Shown: piece after piece, positions 8,694-17,160 of the stretch
Layout: each line of letters opens with the position of its first letter
Position numbering within the stretch: position 1 is the first letter of the stretch
DNA from: CBDBND01 sp965262665
Lineage (GTDB): Bacteria; Pseudomonadota; Alphaproteobacteria; Rhodospirillales; Rhodospirillaceae
Reading direction: 5' to 3'
Length of the DNA stretch: 64,000 bases
Assembly: GCA_965262665.1 (NCBI GenBank)
Contig: CBDHFR010000004.1
Coordinates: forward strand, 2,790,001 to 2,854,000
Program-made: the position numbers and the translations under genes
The notes under the pieces: model-generated
What the model was told of the DNA's origin: nothing
The model's database searches: none
What the model saw: only the letters and a program-made list of their open reading frames with translations

Positions 8694-9547
8694 GGTTTCA
8701 TTTCATCGCAAAGGAGAAGGCCAATTTTTCAATCTGCAGGATGTGCAAAGTCCTGAGGGTCAGTGAAAGCGGCTACTACGCTTGGGGGTCTCGCCCTGCC
8801 AGTCAGCGCCAACGCGACGACAGGGTCTATTTGGCCCATATTCGTGCCGAACATGCCCGTAATTATCGGGCCTATGGTCGCCAGCGAATGACTGATGAAC
8901 TCAGGGATCAAGGCAGCGTCATTGGTGAACGCCGGGTCGGGCGGTTGATGCGGGAGAACGATATTCGCATCGTCAGAACTCATAAATTCAAACGCACGAC
9001 AAACAGTAATCACAACCACAACATAGCTCCCAACCTTCTGGATGGAGATTTTCAGGCCACGGGACCAAACCAGAAATGGGCCGGTGATATCAGCTATCTC
9101 TGGACGGCAGCGGGCTGGCTGTATCTTGCGGTGATCATCGATTTGTATTCACGCCGTGTCATTGGCTGGGCCGTCAGCGACAGGCTCAAACGGGATTTGC
9201 CGATCAAGGCTCTGAAAAGGGCCATTGCATTGCGACAACCGCCACCAGGGGTCATTCATCATTCTGATCGTGGCTCGCAGTATTGCTCCAACGATTACCG
9301 GAAACTTCTCAAAGACCACGGCTTTCTCTCTTCGATGTCTGGCAAAGGGAATTGCTATGGCAATGCGACTGTAGAAACGTTCTTCAAATCATTGAAAGCA
9401 GAATTAATATGGAGGGAACACTATGAAACCAGGGAACAGGCACAAAACGCCCTGTTCCATTATATCAATGGATTTTATAATCCGCGTCGTCGCCATTCAT
9501 ATCTGGGCAGCATCAGTCCGGTGAAGTGCGAAAGTATGGCGGCTTAG
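8690..9547 (+). CDS. IS3-family transposase OrfB (integrase catalytic region)
   Basis: 285 residues. It has an HTH_21-like N-terminus and an rve core with D133 in AGDISYLW, D193 in HHSDRGSQY and E229 in NATVETFFKSLKAE; the 35-residue D-E spacing is canonical. It is expressed alone from the overlapping ATG or, more likely, as an OrfAB fusion by -1 frameshift. No disabling change was seen. Confidence 0.93.
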   Translation: MRFHFIAKEKANFSICRMCKVLRVSESGYYAWGSRPASQRQRDDRVYLAHIRAEHARNYRAYGRQRMTDELRDQGSVIGERRVGRLMRENDIRIVRTHKFKRTTNSNHNHNIAPNLLDGDFQATGPNQKWAGDISYLWTAAGWLYLAVIIDLYSRRVIGWAVSDRLKRDLPIKALKRAIALRQPPPGVIHHSDRGSQYCSNDYRKLLKDHGFLSSMSGKGNCYGNATVETFFKSLKAELIWREHYETREQAQNALFHYINGFYNPRRRHSYLGSISPVKCESMAA

Positions 9548-9585
9548 GTGAGAAGGTAACTCTCCACTTTTGCGGTGCAGGTCCA

Positions 9586-10035
9586 GTGTTCGTCCGGATC
9601 AATGGCGAAACACATTATCTATGGCGTGCCGTTGACCATGAAGGCGAAGTGCTAGAGGTCTTGGCCACGAAACGGCGGGATCACAGGGCTGCGCTTGAAA
9701 TCCTTAAACGTGCCATGAAGCGTTATGGCCGGCCGGCCACGATCGTCACGGACAGGTTACAGTCATACCGGGCAGCGATGAAGGTGATCGGTAATGCTGC
9801 CGCCCAGACCTGCGGTCGTTGGCTCAACAACCGCGCGGAAAACTCACATCGGCCCTTCCGACGACGGGAACGGGCAATGGCTCGGTTCAGAGACATCAAG
9901 ACCCTGCAGAAATTCGCCTCCGTCCATGCCTCGATCTACAACCATTTCAACCACCAACGCCATCTCAACCGCCGCGATACTTTCAAACAAGCCCGCGCCA
10001 CCGCCTTGGACGAATGGCGTCAACTTGCTGCCTGA
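9586..10035 (+). pseudogene. IS6-family transposase, 3' part (after IS3 insertion)
   Basis: It resumes at FVRINGETHYLWRAVDHEGE and runs to the C-terminus (DEWRQLAA), with the second Asp (IVTDRL) and Glu (NRAENSH). It is the continuation of 8183-8353. The frame upstream of 9586 is IS3 sequence. The IS6 right terminus follows at about 10066-10087 (GGCCAGTTAGTCTGACAATGCC when extended). Confidence 0.85.
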
Positions 10036-10087
10036 GAGTCCTCTATTATGGCTTCTTCTGCTCCGGGCCAGTTAGTCTGACAATGCC

Positions 10088-10547
10088 CGTTGGTATAAGC
10101 CGACAATTCCTGGCATGTTTTTGGCAGCGGCTTGAGGCATAGTCTTTGGCGCAACTTTATCCATGATCGTAATTTATGTCTTAAATCCATAACTAAATGG
10201 CAGCAACAGTAATCTGCCGTGATACCACTCGGCAAAACAGGATCGCCTTAAGAAGAGTTAGACGGGGAAACGTCGAGGAATAAACATGCAGTCGCGCTCG
10301 ACAAGATAATTGGAATGTAAGATTGCGTGCATAAGCCTCAAATCAACATTTTCTATACCTCGATCCTAAATTAAGTGGATTTTCGAACTGGATCCCAAAC
10401 TGGGCTCCGGTCGAACCGGGCTGGCCCATCCGCCTCAACGCCGGCGAAAGCATCAAACCTCCGGGCGCCGGCGGTTTTTCCGGATAGAGGTTATCTACCC
10501 GCCCATCGGCCCATATCTCCCGCCGCCACCCTGTTTGGCCGGATATC
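10088..10547. other. Gene-poor gap right of the IS6 copy
   Basis: No gene can be supported. A short plus frame ending near 10489 (residues SNWIPNWAPVEPGWPIRLN) might be the tail of a lost gene but matches nothing I know. No repeat shared with the rest of the window was noticed. Confidence 0.3.
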
Positions 10548-10829
10548 TCAGACTGGTTTATTGAAGTAACGCTGTGGCTGCCTGGCGCAATCGTCAATCT
10601 TACCGGCCAGGACGGAATCGGCGGCGCGGAGTTCCTCGGCAAGGAGCACCGCTGCGCTTGGAAGCATACGTACAGGGGGGCTGCCTTTGCTTGTAAACAC
10701 TATCCTCCAGATACCGTAATCGTCTTTTTCTGACCGAATATCGAAGGTTTTTCGAATAGGCAACTTGAAGCGCTTGAGGGCTTGGGTACGCGTAACCATT
10801 GCAAACATTCCATTCCGGTCAAAGACCAT
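10548..10829 (-). CDS. Hypothetical protein (93 aa)
   Basis: The start was chosen at the ATG at 10829 (MVFDRNGMFAMVTRTQ) because GGAG lies 8 bases upstream; an earlier in-frame start at 10883 would add 18 residues. The product is small, basic and without membrane segments, with alternating strands (FKLPIRKTFDIRSEKDDYGI, then WRIVFTS) that suggest a compact beta-rich domain. No family recognised. It lies alone between IS debris. Confidence 0.45.
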   Translation of the reverse strand: MVFDRNGMFAMVTRTQALKRFKLPIRKTFDIRSEKDDYGIWRIVFTSKGSPPVRMLPSAAVLLAEELRAADSVLAGKIDDCARQPQRYFNKPV

Positions 10830-11040
10830 AGGCAAACTCCACGTTACAATCCATTGCGGAATTCCGCCATGATCCTCCACCATGCCCCGCGCCGGCGAGA
10901 GGGAAAGTCAGGCCGTGAGCGGGGCGGCGGTTGGCGCTCCGGCGAGGGCGCGTCCGCCATCCCCCGTTTATCATTCCGAAGGAGGCGGCATCATGCAGAC
11001 GGCCATGGCCCCGCGCGCTCAAGCGCGCACTTTTCTCATT

Positions 11041-11167
11041 CACATGTTCGGCAGACCTTACGGTGCCCAAGGGTCTCATCGCCTTCCCCGGCTCCGGCAT
11101 CACCGGCAACCTGGTCGACAAGGCACGCAAGCTGGGTATTCCGGTACAGCGGGTTATGCTGACCTGA
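11041..11167 (+). pseudogene. C-terminal fragment of a SLOG/DUF2493-like gene
   Basis: The last ~40 residues before the stop at 11165-11167 read LIAFPGSGITGNLVDKARKL, then GIPVQRV. This matches the nucleotide-binding end of DUF2493/YspA-like SLOG proteins (ALIAFPGGxGTxNMVxxARxxGIPV). The upstream part is not recognisable, so most of the domain is missing. Confidence 0.5.
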
Positions 11168-11298
11168 GCCGCAGTTCATCGCGGGTCGTGTCTCACTGGA
11201 GCGCGGCCCGCGACACTTTTGTGTTGTCCATTGCCGGCACCATCTCCGGCACTGGTGCAGTGACAACTGCGCACCATCGGCTACACCGCGCATTCATC

Positions 11299-11460
11299 GG
11301 TGCGCCGATCACGGCGCACCGGCCTCTGCACTTGCTCTGGCACAAGTGCAAGGCTAACTGCGGATACCGGCCTGCACCAGGCCGCGCACTGCTTCATGCA
11401 CTGCTGTCCGCACCGCCGCTCACGCGCCGCAGCGGCTCCGATCCGCCGGGTTCCCCGGCG
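11299..11460. repeat. Array of four strong hairpins
   Basis: Four stem-loops follow each other: GGTGCGCC/GGCGCACC (11299-11320, 6-base loop), TGCACTTG/CAAGTGCA extended by GCCT/AGGC (11322-11354), CGGCCTG/CAGGCCG (11368-11384, 3-base loop) and CGCCGGG/CCCGGCG (11444-11460, 3-base loop). Stem sequences differ, so this is not a CRISPR. The stretch 11170-11497 holds no gene I can support. Confidence 0.6.
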
Positions 11461-11564
11461 TCGATCCCTCCTTCTCTTACACTTATAATTAGGCCTATAT
11501 CACCTTGACATAAGATCGCGGCGCAGTTACGATTTCCGTCACTTAGCGCCACCTTTGGAAGGCA

Positions 11565-12065
11565 ATGCCCGGTCGATTCTTGAAATGGCTCGGCGGCAAG
11601 GTCGCCGAGCATACGGTTTTAAGGCTTATCGCGACCCCGGCCATGGCTTATCTGGCAGGAGTCGGCGCACAGCTTCAACAGGGGGCAAGAGGCGTGCTTG
11701 ATGCCGTTCCGCCCCTTTTCTGGCCCATTTTGTCGGCGCTGGTGATTGCAGTGGTTTTCCATGCAACCGTTGTATCTCCAGTGATCAAGCGGCGTAGAGA
11801 GTACAAGATGGCGTATTTCAAGCAGGTAGAGAGTACTTTTGGCTTTCTCGCCGGGGCGTACAAGCCGGAAACGCTAGATCCCAAGCGACCTGGCAATCCA
11901 GAAGCCATGAAGGAACAGACACAAGCCCACGTCGACCTACTACGCGCGCGAATGATGAAGGACCGGCGACCAAGCATTCCGCCTATGATAGATGTGTCCA
12001 GCACGGAGTCTTTGCGTGGGTGGTATGAGTTTCTGCGCGCGGAGCGCGCGAAGGTCTACCTATGA
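11565..12065 (+). CDS. Passenger membrane protein of the IS1595-type element
   Basis: 166 residues. One clear membrane segment lies at about residues 50-70 (FWPILSALVIAVVFHATVV), with a weaker hydrophobic stretch near 20-33. A basic loop (KRRREYK) and a soluble alpha-helical C-terminal half follow. It is not a family I recognise. The stop overlaps the ATG of a short frame (12062; MSDSFPPEEARRRFDALFEA) that runs out in the transposase 3' end and may be a truncated partner. Its position inside the 17-bp inverted repeats makes it a candidate passenger gene. Confidence 0.65.
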   Translation: MPGRFLKWLGGKVAEHTVLRLIATPAMAYLAGVGAQLQQGARGVLDAVPPLFWPILSALVIAVVFHATVVSPVIKRRREYKMAYFKQVESTFGFLAGAYKPETLDPKRPGNPEAMKEQTQAHVDLLRARMMKDRRPSIPPMIDVSSTESLRGWYEFLRAERAKVYL

Positions 12066-12128
12066 GCGACTCATTCCCTCCCGAAGAAGCGCGGCGGCGC
12101 TTCGACGCCTTGTTCGAAGCGATGGTCC
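12062..12128 (+). pseudogene. Start of a small gene cut by the transposase 3' end
   Basis: The ATG at 12062 overlaps the stop of the preceding gene (ATGA), suggesting coupled translation. About 22 residues (MSDSFPPEEARRRFDALFEA) look like the start of small basic proteins common in islands. From 12129 the frame is the antisense of the IS1595 transposase and probably not real coding sequence, though a read-through product ending at 12295 is possible. Confidence 0.35.
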
Positions 12129-12983
12129 TTAGAGGCTCGCCACCAGATCGCCGAAAATCGCTTCGGGCCGCTTCCGACGATTGTAGCGATACTCAAACTC
12201 CTTCACGTATTTCTGAAGGTGTTTCCGGGACACGTGAACGTGCGTCCCACGAATCGACAGCTTCAACCGCGCCCAAAAGCCCTCGATCCCGTTAACATGG
12301 CAATCGCCGTCAACATATTCACCCGCCCCATGGTTGACCGTTTCATGCTCGAAGCCGGCCTTGGAAAGCCCACTGTAGGATTTCAGTTCGTCGGTATGGA
12401 CCGTGCTTCCTTGTTCGACGTTCCCTTTGATGATCGGCTGAAGTGTTTTTTTGCGAACGTTCGGGACAACGTTCGCCATTACATCGCCGTCCCGTTCCAG
12501 CATCCCAAAGACTACGGTCTTATTAGGTGCGCCGCGTCCACGCTTCCCACCAGTAGTACGCCCACCAACATAGGTTTCATCGGCCTCAACATCGCCGCCA
12601 AGAGGCGTTTCCCCATCAACCTCTGCCATGTACTTGCGGATTTCGTGCGCCATCCGCCACGCCGTCTTGTAGGGAATGCCCAACTGGCGCTCCAATTCCT
12701 TAGCGGCAACACCGTGACGCGAGACAGAGAACAGATGCATGGCATAGAACCACTTGTGCAACGGCAAGTGTGTCCGCTCCATGGGAGTGCCAACAGTAGG
12801 ATGCAGGTGGTGGCCGCAATGCTGGCAGACATACCCTCGGTCCTTCGTCATGCGGTAGAATTTTCCGAACACGCCGCACTTCGGGCAGTCCAGTTCTGTA
12901 CCGCCATAACGCTCTGTCATGATGCGTTTCAGGCACGCCTCATCGTTCGGATATTGTTTCTGAAACTCGTAAAAGCTGGTCAT
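12129..12983 (-). CDS. IS1595-family transposase (ISXO2-like)
   Basis: 284 residues. The N-terminal zinc ribbon shows CPKC (about residue 35) and CQHCGHH (about 53). The DDE-type core shows VEADETYVGG, HTDELKSY and the terminal HVNGIEGFWARLK region where this family has Asn/Glu, then a C-terminal YRYNRRKRPE tail. The start ATG at 12981-12983 is preceded by AGGAGGT-like sequence (complement of GCGACCTCCTATG). Complete in length, with no visible lesion. Confidence 0.9.
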   Translation of the reverse strand: MTSFYEFQKQYPNDEACLKRIMTERYGGTELDCPKCGVFGKFYRMTKDRGYVCQHCGHHLHPTVGTPMERTHLPLHKWFYAMHLFSVSRHGVAAKELERQLGIPYKTAWRMAHEIRKYMAEVDGETPLGGDVEADETYVGGRTTGGKRGRGAPNKTVVFGMLERDGDVMANVVPNVRKKTLQPIIKGNVEQGSTVHTDELKSYSGLSKAGFEHETVNHGAGEYVDGDCHVNGIEGFWARLKLSIRGTHVHVSRKHLQKYVKEFEYRYNRRKRPEAIFGDLVASL

Positions 12984-13404
12984 CGCGACCTCCTATGCCC
13001 TAAATATAGGAAGCTGCAACCCTTATGTCAAGGTGATAATCGCGTATATATATGTGCCGTTCGGACCGCCCGGGCGGCTTATATTCTCACACCCCACGCA
13101 CCGCTGGTGCCTTCACCAACCTGCGTGTGCTTGCCATGCGGTTTGCGGCGCTAATACCGCCACAAGCTGCCTGGGTGTTGTTGGGTCGAGTGTATCGCCC
13201 ATTGGCATGACATCTATCCTCTTGGAATACTTGAATTTAGCATTGGGTGAATGACAATAAGAACACGTCCCTAATAGCCCGTTTCCTGCATGTATGCTCA
13301 TTGTCATTCACGGTGAAACGTTCGATCCTCGTGGACACAGATAACTTTTTGGCTCAAGAGGCGACGAATTTCGCGATCAAGTCCCCCACCAGAGGATTGC
13401 AATC

Positions 13405-13782
13405 ATGACCGACAACGACCGAAACCTAACGGAACCGGAAGAGAATCCTCGTCAAAATCGCAACGACAGACGAACCCAGCGATCGATCAGGTTCTCCGAT
13501 CCCGAATGGGAAGTGGTCGAAACGGCGGCGACCGGGCGCGGAATCGCGCCCGCCGAGTTCGTGCGCAACGCCTCAATTAGCGCTGCCGCGGACAAATCCT
13601 CCAAGGATTTCCCCTCCATCACGCCCGAAATTATCGAGCTGATCAAACGAACCCATCGCTGCGCTTACATCCTTTCGCCACTGAAACGGGATGAAATGAT
13701 CCGGGAAGGGCGGGGCCGCGAGATGGATGACATGGTCGACGCCGCCCGCAAGGCGCAGGCCGAGTTGCTTTCTTCCGGTTAG
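13405..13782 (+). CDS. Ribbon-helix-helix protein (plasmid/island mobilisation type)
   Basis: 125 residues. The N-terminus is polar and disordered. Residues 27-58 (SIRFSDPEWEVVETAATGRG, then IAPAEFVRNA) form a ribbon-helix-helix DNA-binding unit like those in relaxosome accessory (MobC-like) and island-borne regulators. The C-terminal half is helical. AGAGGA precedes the ATG. It stands alone between the IS1595-type element and an IS21 fragment. A mobilisation role is inference only, as no relaxase is present. Confidence 0.6.
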   Translation: MTDNDRNLTEPEENPRQNRNDRRTQRSIRFSDPEWEVVETAATGRGIAPAEFVRNASISAAADKSSKDFPSITPEIIELIKRTHRCAYILSPLKRDEMIREGRGREMDDMVDAARKAQAELLSSG

Positions 13783-13929
13783 AACGCCGATCGCTGGCCC
13801 CTATTCCGTCAAGGAACCAAACGGAATCAGAGGCATTGTTGACGCGGTGTGCACTCAGTGGTTTGCAGTATGAATACTGCTGGATAAGGTTTTCGGAAGG
13901 GACAAGTATCGGGCGTAGTGCTTACCGTA

Positions 13930-14132
13930 TCCCAAACCGTCTTGCTGCTTCTCGCTGGCTCAGCTCTTCCACATGGCACGCCAGTCGCACGGTTAGATAA
14001 AGGTCCACCAAGTACATCCTCCCACCTTCCATCCCCAAACGGATCGAAGGCTACAGGTGGCAGACTTTTGCGCCGCCCGCGGCCGGGATATTCCCGCCGC
14101 TCCCGTGGACTAATTTGTCACCGCCGTTCTCA
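13930..14132 (-). mobile_element. IS21 left-end fragment, second copy
   Basis: The terminus TGAGAACGGCGGTGACAAAT (complement, ending at 14132) and the first ~200 bases of the IS21 copy at 7729 are repeated here in opposite orientation, stopping in the istA helix-turn-helix codons near 13930. No istA body remains. The preceding bases 13870-13920 contain GATAAGGTTTTCGGAAGGGACA, related to the small repeat family at 24791. Confidence 0.75.
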
Positions 14133-14232
14133 CGACGATACAATCGTCAAGCGTCCAAACCAGGCCCCGTTGTTCGTGCCTAATCCAGGCTACTCCGCGC
14201 CGTGTGAATAGGCGCGATTACGATAGAACCGC

Positions 14233-14463
14233 TTAGCCTTTAGTGCCCCGCGGATCTTTGCTGCGTGGGTAGGTGCGCTCTTCTTGTATCTGACCGTTTT
14301 CTTTGTGGATGCGCACAGACCCCTCGTGCCTCTGCATGTAATTCTGCATCTTTTGCATCGCTTCAGCCTTCGTCGGCGCACTGACTCTCGCCCGATTGGT
14401 ACCGGCTTTTTCGAGCCGCCATTCGTCGCCCTTTTTCGTTAGGTGAAATTTGTCCAATGACAT
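14233..14463 (-). CDS. DUF2188-like small protein
   Basis: 76 residues from the ATG at 14463, chosen because GGAGGA sits 8 bases upstream; a start at 14478 is also open. The pattern WRLEKAGTNRARVSAPTKAEA...VRIHKENGQIQEERTYP fits DUF2188, small two-strand-helix proteins of unknown role. The terminal PRSKDPRGTKG is basic. It is downstream of the Swt1/HEPN gene on the same strand, about 100 bases away, and could share its transcript. Confidence 0.7.
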   Translation of the reverse strand: MSLDKFHLTKKGDEWRLEKAGTNRARVSAPTKAEAMQKMQNYMQRHEGSVRIHKENGQIQEERTYPRSKDPRGTKG

Positions 14464-14564
14464 GAGTTTGTCCTCCAATGTTTACCTCAGTGAATTGACC
14501 TAGTTGCTGGCTGTTCGCCAACACCGCGTACGCAGGGAACGATTGCGGAAGATCGCAGCGTTCA

Positions 14565-15830
14565 TCAGAGTACGCCAATGGCTTTCAGTATTCGCTTGGT
14601 CTCAACCACAAGCAACAACTCATCATCCTGAGAGATGAGGCGCGCGTGCATCGTGGCAATTCGAATCGGAAAGAGACGTTGCCAGGATTCTCGGATGTCC
14701 TCTTTTCGACCGAACACCGGTTTGAACACCTCGTTCCAATTGTCGCGACGTTCAATCAAAACTCGATAATCCGTAAAGTCCGCATAGTGGATTAGGTCCA
14801 GAGGTTTCTCGCCTGCCTGTATCGCCTTCCCCCTTTTTGCGGCCCAGGCATCACGTATAGGACCCGGAACCCGTTGACGGATCCAGTTATCTCCGACGAC
14901 AGCCTTCATTTCCCGTTCGATTAATACCCTGACATGGAGCTCCAGTCGAGTTATCCGATCATGCGCCCAATTGGTACGAACGAGCCCGTCGTTGTTCGCG
15001 TCATCTGGCGACGGGACCTCTTCGATGAAAGGGTCGTCAATTGGTGGAATCGGTTGACGCAGCTGTCCCCGTTCAAGCGTCTGTTCAAACACTGCGTTAG
15101 GAAACTCAGTCAGCTCGGGATCGAAACCCCGGTCAACGTAGAAGTCACTGCGCAGCCTCAAACTGTCGCCTACACCCTCAGGAAGCGCTAAGTGATCGCG
15201 CCAATCCCCCAATCCACCGCGGAGCTGACGCACCAGCCGACCGTCGAACGGCGCGAATCTAGCGAGATCCGCCGCCATAGCGTGCAGGTCCGTGAAAGCG
15301 CTCACCGATTGCAACGCGTTTTCAGCCTTGATCCATGGGGCCTGAATAGCATCCATAGCGGATTGAATAGAATCTTGGTAGCTTGATAGTCGCTCGAAGG
15401 CCTCGTCGTTTTTCGCCAACATGTCGGCAATCACTCGGGAGGTTTCGTTGAGTTCAGGGTATCGAAAACTGGCGGCCGCCCTGACGGCGATTGAGGAAAT
15501 CCTGTCAGCGTCTGCAGCTAGAGTTTGGAGCAGCTCCGCAAGCCGTAGACTCTCGAAGTCGCGCAACGGTCCCAGCGCCAGCCGCAAGGCTTCGTCTTGC
15601 CGCGCAGAGAGGGCTACCATCTCGGCGACGGCGTTCGAGACCAACGACTCGTGGGACCGTAACGGCTCGTATGCCATCGCAACTCTGTCCTGCATTGCCA
15701 GAACGGGATCAAGCGGCTCACGAAGCTTCGCAATAGTGGCGAGTGTTTCGTTTCGCATCTGCACGGACGCTAAAGTAGCCTCGTGAATGCGCAAAGCTCG
15801 GAGTGGACCCCCGCGATCCAGTACCTGCCC
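14565..15830 (-). pseudogene. Swt1-family HEPN-domain protein, 5'-truncated
   Basis: The C-terminal ~120 residues (LELHVRVLIEREMKAVVGDN, then WIRQRVP..., YADFTDYRVLIERRDNWNEV, FKPVFGRKEDIRESWQRLFP, HARLISQDDELLLVVETKRI) match the Swt1 HEPN domain, an all-helical domain of RNA-targeting toxins and defence proteins. The upstream ~290 residues are helical and may sense or partner. The open frame extends to 15911, but its first 27 codons are the antisense tail of an integrase-core transposase, so the authentic N-terminus is missing. Whether a shorter product is made is unknown. Confidence 0.7.
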
Positions 15831-15932
15831 CTTCCATTTACATTGTCCGCTGGTATTCGTGATGAAGTCCGCCAAAGTGTTCACACCTTGAGATAGCGCC
15901 GACGACGGCACCGCTTTTAACCCAGGGAGATT
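15826..15932 (-). mobile_element. Terminal fragment of the integrase-core IS
   Basis: About 100 bases closely match the 3' end of the elements at 7017 and 20562 (CTTCCATTTACATTGTCCGC, then GTGATGAAGTCCGCC and CACACCTTGAGATAGCG). It truncates the HEPN gene on one side and abuts the IS630 end CTAGAGC at 15933 on the other. Confidence 0.8.
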
Positions 15933-16358
15933 CTAGAGCAGATTCAATTTAGTCCCGATCATATCCGGCGGCGGCGAAGTAGTTTTCGCATTCGGTTGAG
16001 GTGAAGGCGTCGATGGCCTCGGCAATGGCGTCCCACAGGTCGCCGGCGGTTCTGGCGGCGGCCTTTCTCAGGAGCGCCTTGAGTTTGGCGAAGGCCATCT
16101 CGATCGGGTTGCAGTCGGGACTGTAGGGCGGCAGATACAGCAGGGTTGCGCCGGCGGCTTCGATGGCCTGGCGGATGCCAGCGACCTTGTGGGCGGGCAG
16201 GTTGGCCATGACGACGCTGTCTCCGGGGTCGAGTTCGGGTACCAGGACCTGTTCCACATAGGCCTTGAAGGCAGCCCCATGCATCGGCCAACCCGATTAC
16301 CTCATCTTTTTTTGTGCGTCAGCCCGCGCTTGGCGAAGAAGTGCCAGACCGTCGACGG
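15933..16358 (-). pseudogene. IS630-family element, 3' half plus a short internal piece
   Basis: The terminus CTAGAGCAGATT starts at 15933. The transposase C-terminal part occupies 15949-16284: HGAAFKAYVEQVLVPELDPG, VVMANLPAHK, LPPYSPDCNPIEMAFAKLK and a tail ending ENYFAAAGYDRD. A piece from the middle of the gene (16311-16358) is joined after a deletion. In the second catalytic motif the expected Asp (MDNLxxHK) is Ala (MANLPAHK); the same change is in the copy at 31231-32082. Confidence 0.8.
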
Positions 16359-16483
16359 GCATCATCAAGGGCAACCAGCGCATTCGCGCGCCGTACCCTC
16401 AGCGCTTCGACCTTCCGCTTGCGCATGACATTCAGGAGTGCCTTGCGTTCGTCAGCGGTCAGAAAGGAGGCCCTTTTGCGCAT
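16358..16483 (-). pseudogene. N-terminal fragment of another transposase
   Basis: A 42-codon start from the ATG at 16483 (MRKRASFLTADERKALLNVM, then RKRKVEALRVRRANALVALD) resembles the N-terminus of IS630-like transposases of a different subgroup. It joins the internal IS630 piece near 16358. Nothing of the catalytic domain remains. Bases 16484-16674 hold no recognisable gene; 16595-16640 shows a partial match to the small repeat family (CCAGGCGTGGATGAGGTTTT). Confidence 0.5.
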
Positions 16484-16674
16484 CTTCGCCGTGAAGTCGT
16501 TCGCTGCTCGTGTCGTTGGAGAGGTGCATGAATCGGCAGCCGAATCAGGTCAATGCAAAATACTAAATTCAGGCCGAATCAATGATTCCAGGTATAAACC
16601 ATCCAGGCGTGGATGAGGTTTTGCAGGGGACAGGGGGGAGCGCCGAAAAAAAGCCAGCGCTCCCAGAAGCACCG

Positions 16675-17160
16675 TCAAGCGGCTTTATTTTCGCCGGTGA
16701 GCAGCTTCTTTGCCTTGGAGACAACCATCTTCGGCGCGCTCGCCGCGATGGCGATGTGCCGAGGTTTCATTTCCTCGGGGATTTCGCGCACCAGGTCGAT
16801 CGCCAGGAGGCCGTTATCCAGCCACGCATTTTCCACCTTGACGTGATCCGCAAGACGGAATTGCTTTTGGAACGAACGGCCTGCGATCCCCTGATGCAGG
16901 AAATTACGCTCTGCCGCCTCATCCGTTTGCCGCCCCGCGACGTGCAGCATGTCCTCGCGAACCTGGAGATCAAGCTCATCTCGGCTGAAACCGGCGACGG
17001 CGAGTGTCACGCGATAACGGTCCTCGCCGATCGCTTCGATATTGTAGGGCGGATAACCATTCTCGATGTCGGCCACACGCGTCGCACTCTCAAGGAACCG
17101 AGCCATGCGGTCAAAACCAATGGTGGAACGATAAAACGGGGTGAAGTCATAGGTCATCAT
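16675..17160 (-). CDS. Small heat-shock protein, Hsp20/IbpA family
   Basis: 161 residues from the ATG at 17160, with GGAGG ten bases upstream; the open frame reaches 17229 but the extra residues are not family-like. The alpha-crystallin domain covers about residues 30-130 (PPYNIEAIGEDRYRVTLAVA GFSRDELDLQV read in two parts, then LADHVKVENAWLDNGLLAIDL). The C-terminal tail has PEEMKPRHIAI, close to the I/V-x-I anchor. It acts as an ATP-independent holdase for unfolding proteins. The leader resembles a ROSE thermometer (see separate entry). Confidence 0.92.
   Translation of the reverse strand: MMTYDFTPFYRSTIGFDRMARFLESATRVADIENGYPPYNIEAIGEDRYRVTLAVAGFSRDELDLQVREDMLHVAGRQTDEAAERNFLHQGIAGRSFQKQFRLADHVKVENAWLDNGLLAIDLVREIPEEMKPRHIAIAASAPKMVVSKAKKLLTGENKAA

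Larger units (their letters stand above)
8354..9585 (+). mobile_element. Complete IS3-family element with 3-bp target duplication
   Basis: 1232 bp. The left end TGGACTGGTACCGGTAAAAT and right end (inverted) TGGACCTGCACCGCAAAAGT are imperfect terminal inverted repeats ending in GGAGAGT. GTG is duplicated at 8351-8353 and 9586-9588, which matches IS3 behaviour. It carries overlapping orfA and orfB with an A7G slippery site. It sits inside an IS6 transposase gene. It is the most complete element in the window. Confidence 0.93.
11498..13038. mobile_element. IS1595-type element with a passenger gene
   Basis: A perfect 17-bp inverted repeat, TATCACCTTGACATAAG at 11498-11514 and its complement at 13022-13038, encloses 1541 bp. 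Inside are a transposase (12129-12983, minus) and, convergent to it, a 166-codon membrane-protein gene (11565-12065, plus). IS1595-family elements are known sometimes to carry passenger genes, which fits. No clear 8-bp target duplication was found, so the outer limits may differ by a few bases. Confidence 0.75.

Noticed and set aside
11299..11460. CRISPR array
   Set aside because: The hairpins have different sequences and no equal spacing; there are no cas genes.
12219..13154. 311-codon plus-strand frame
   Set aside because: Antisense of the IS1595 transposase, which has zinc-ribbon and DDE motifs.
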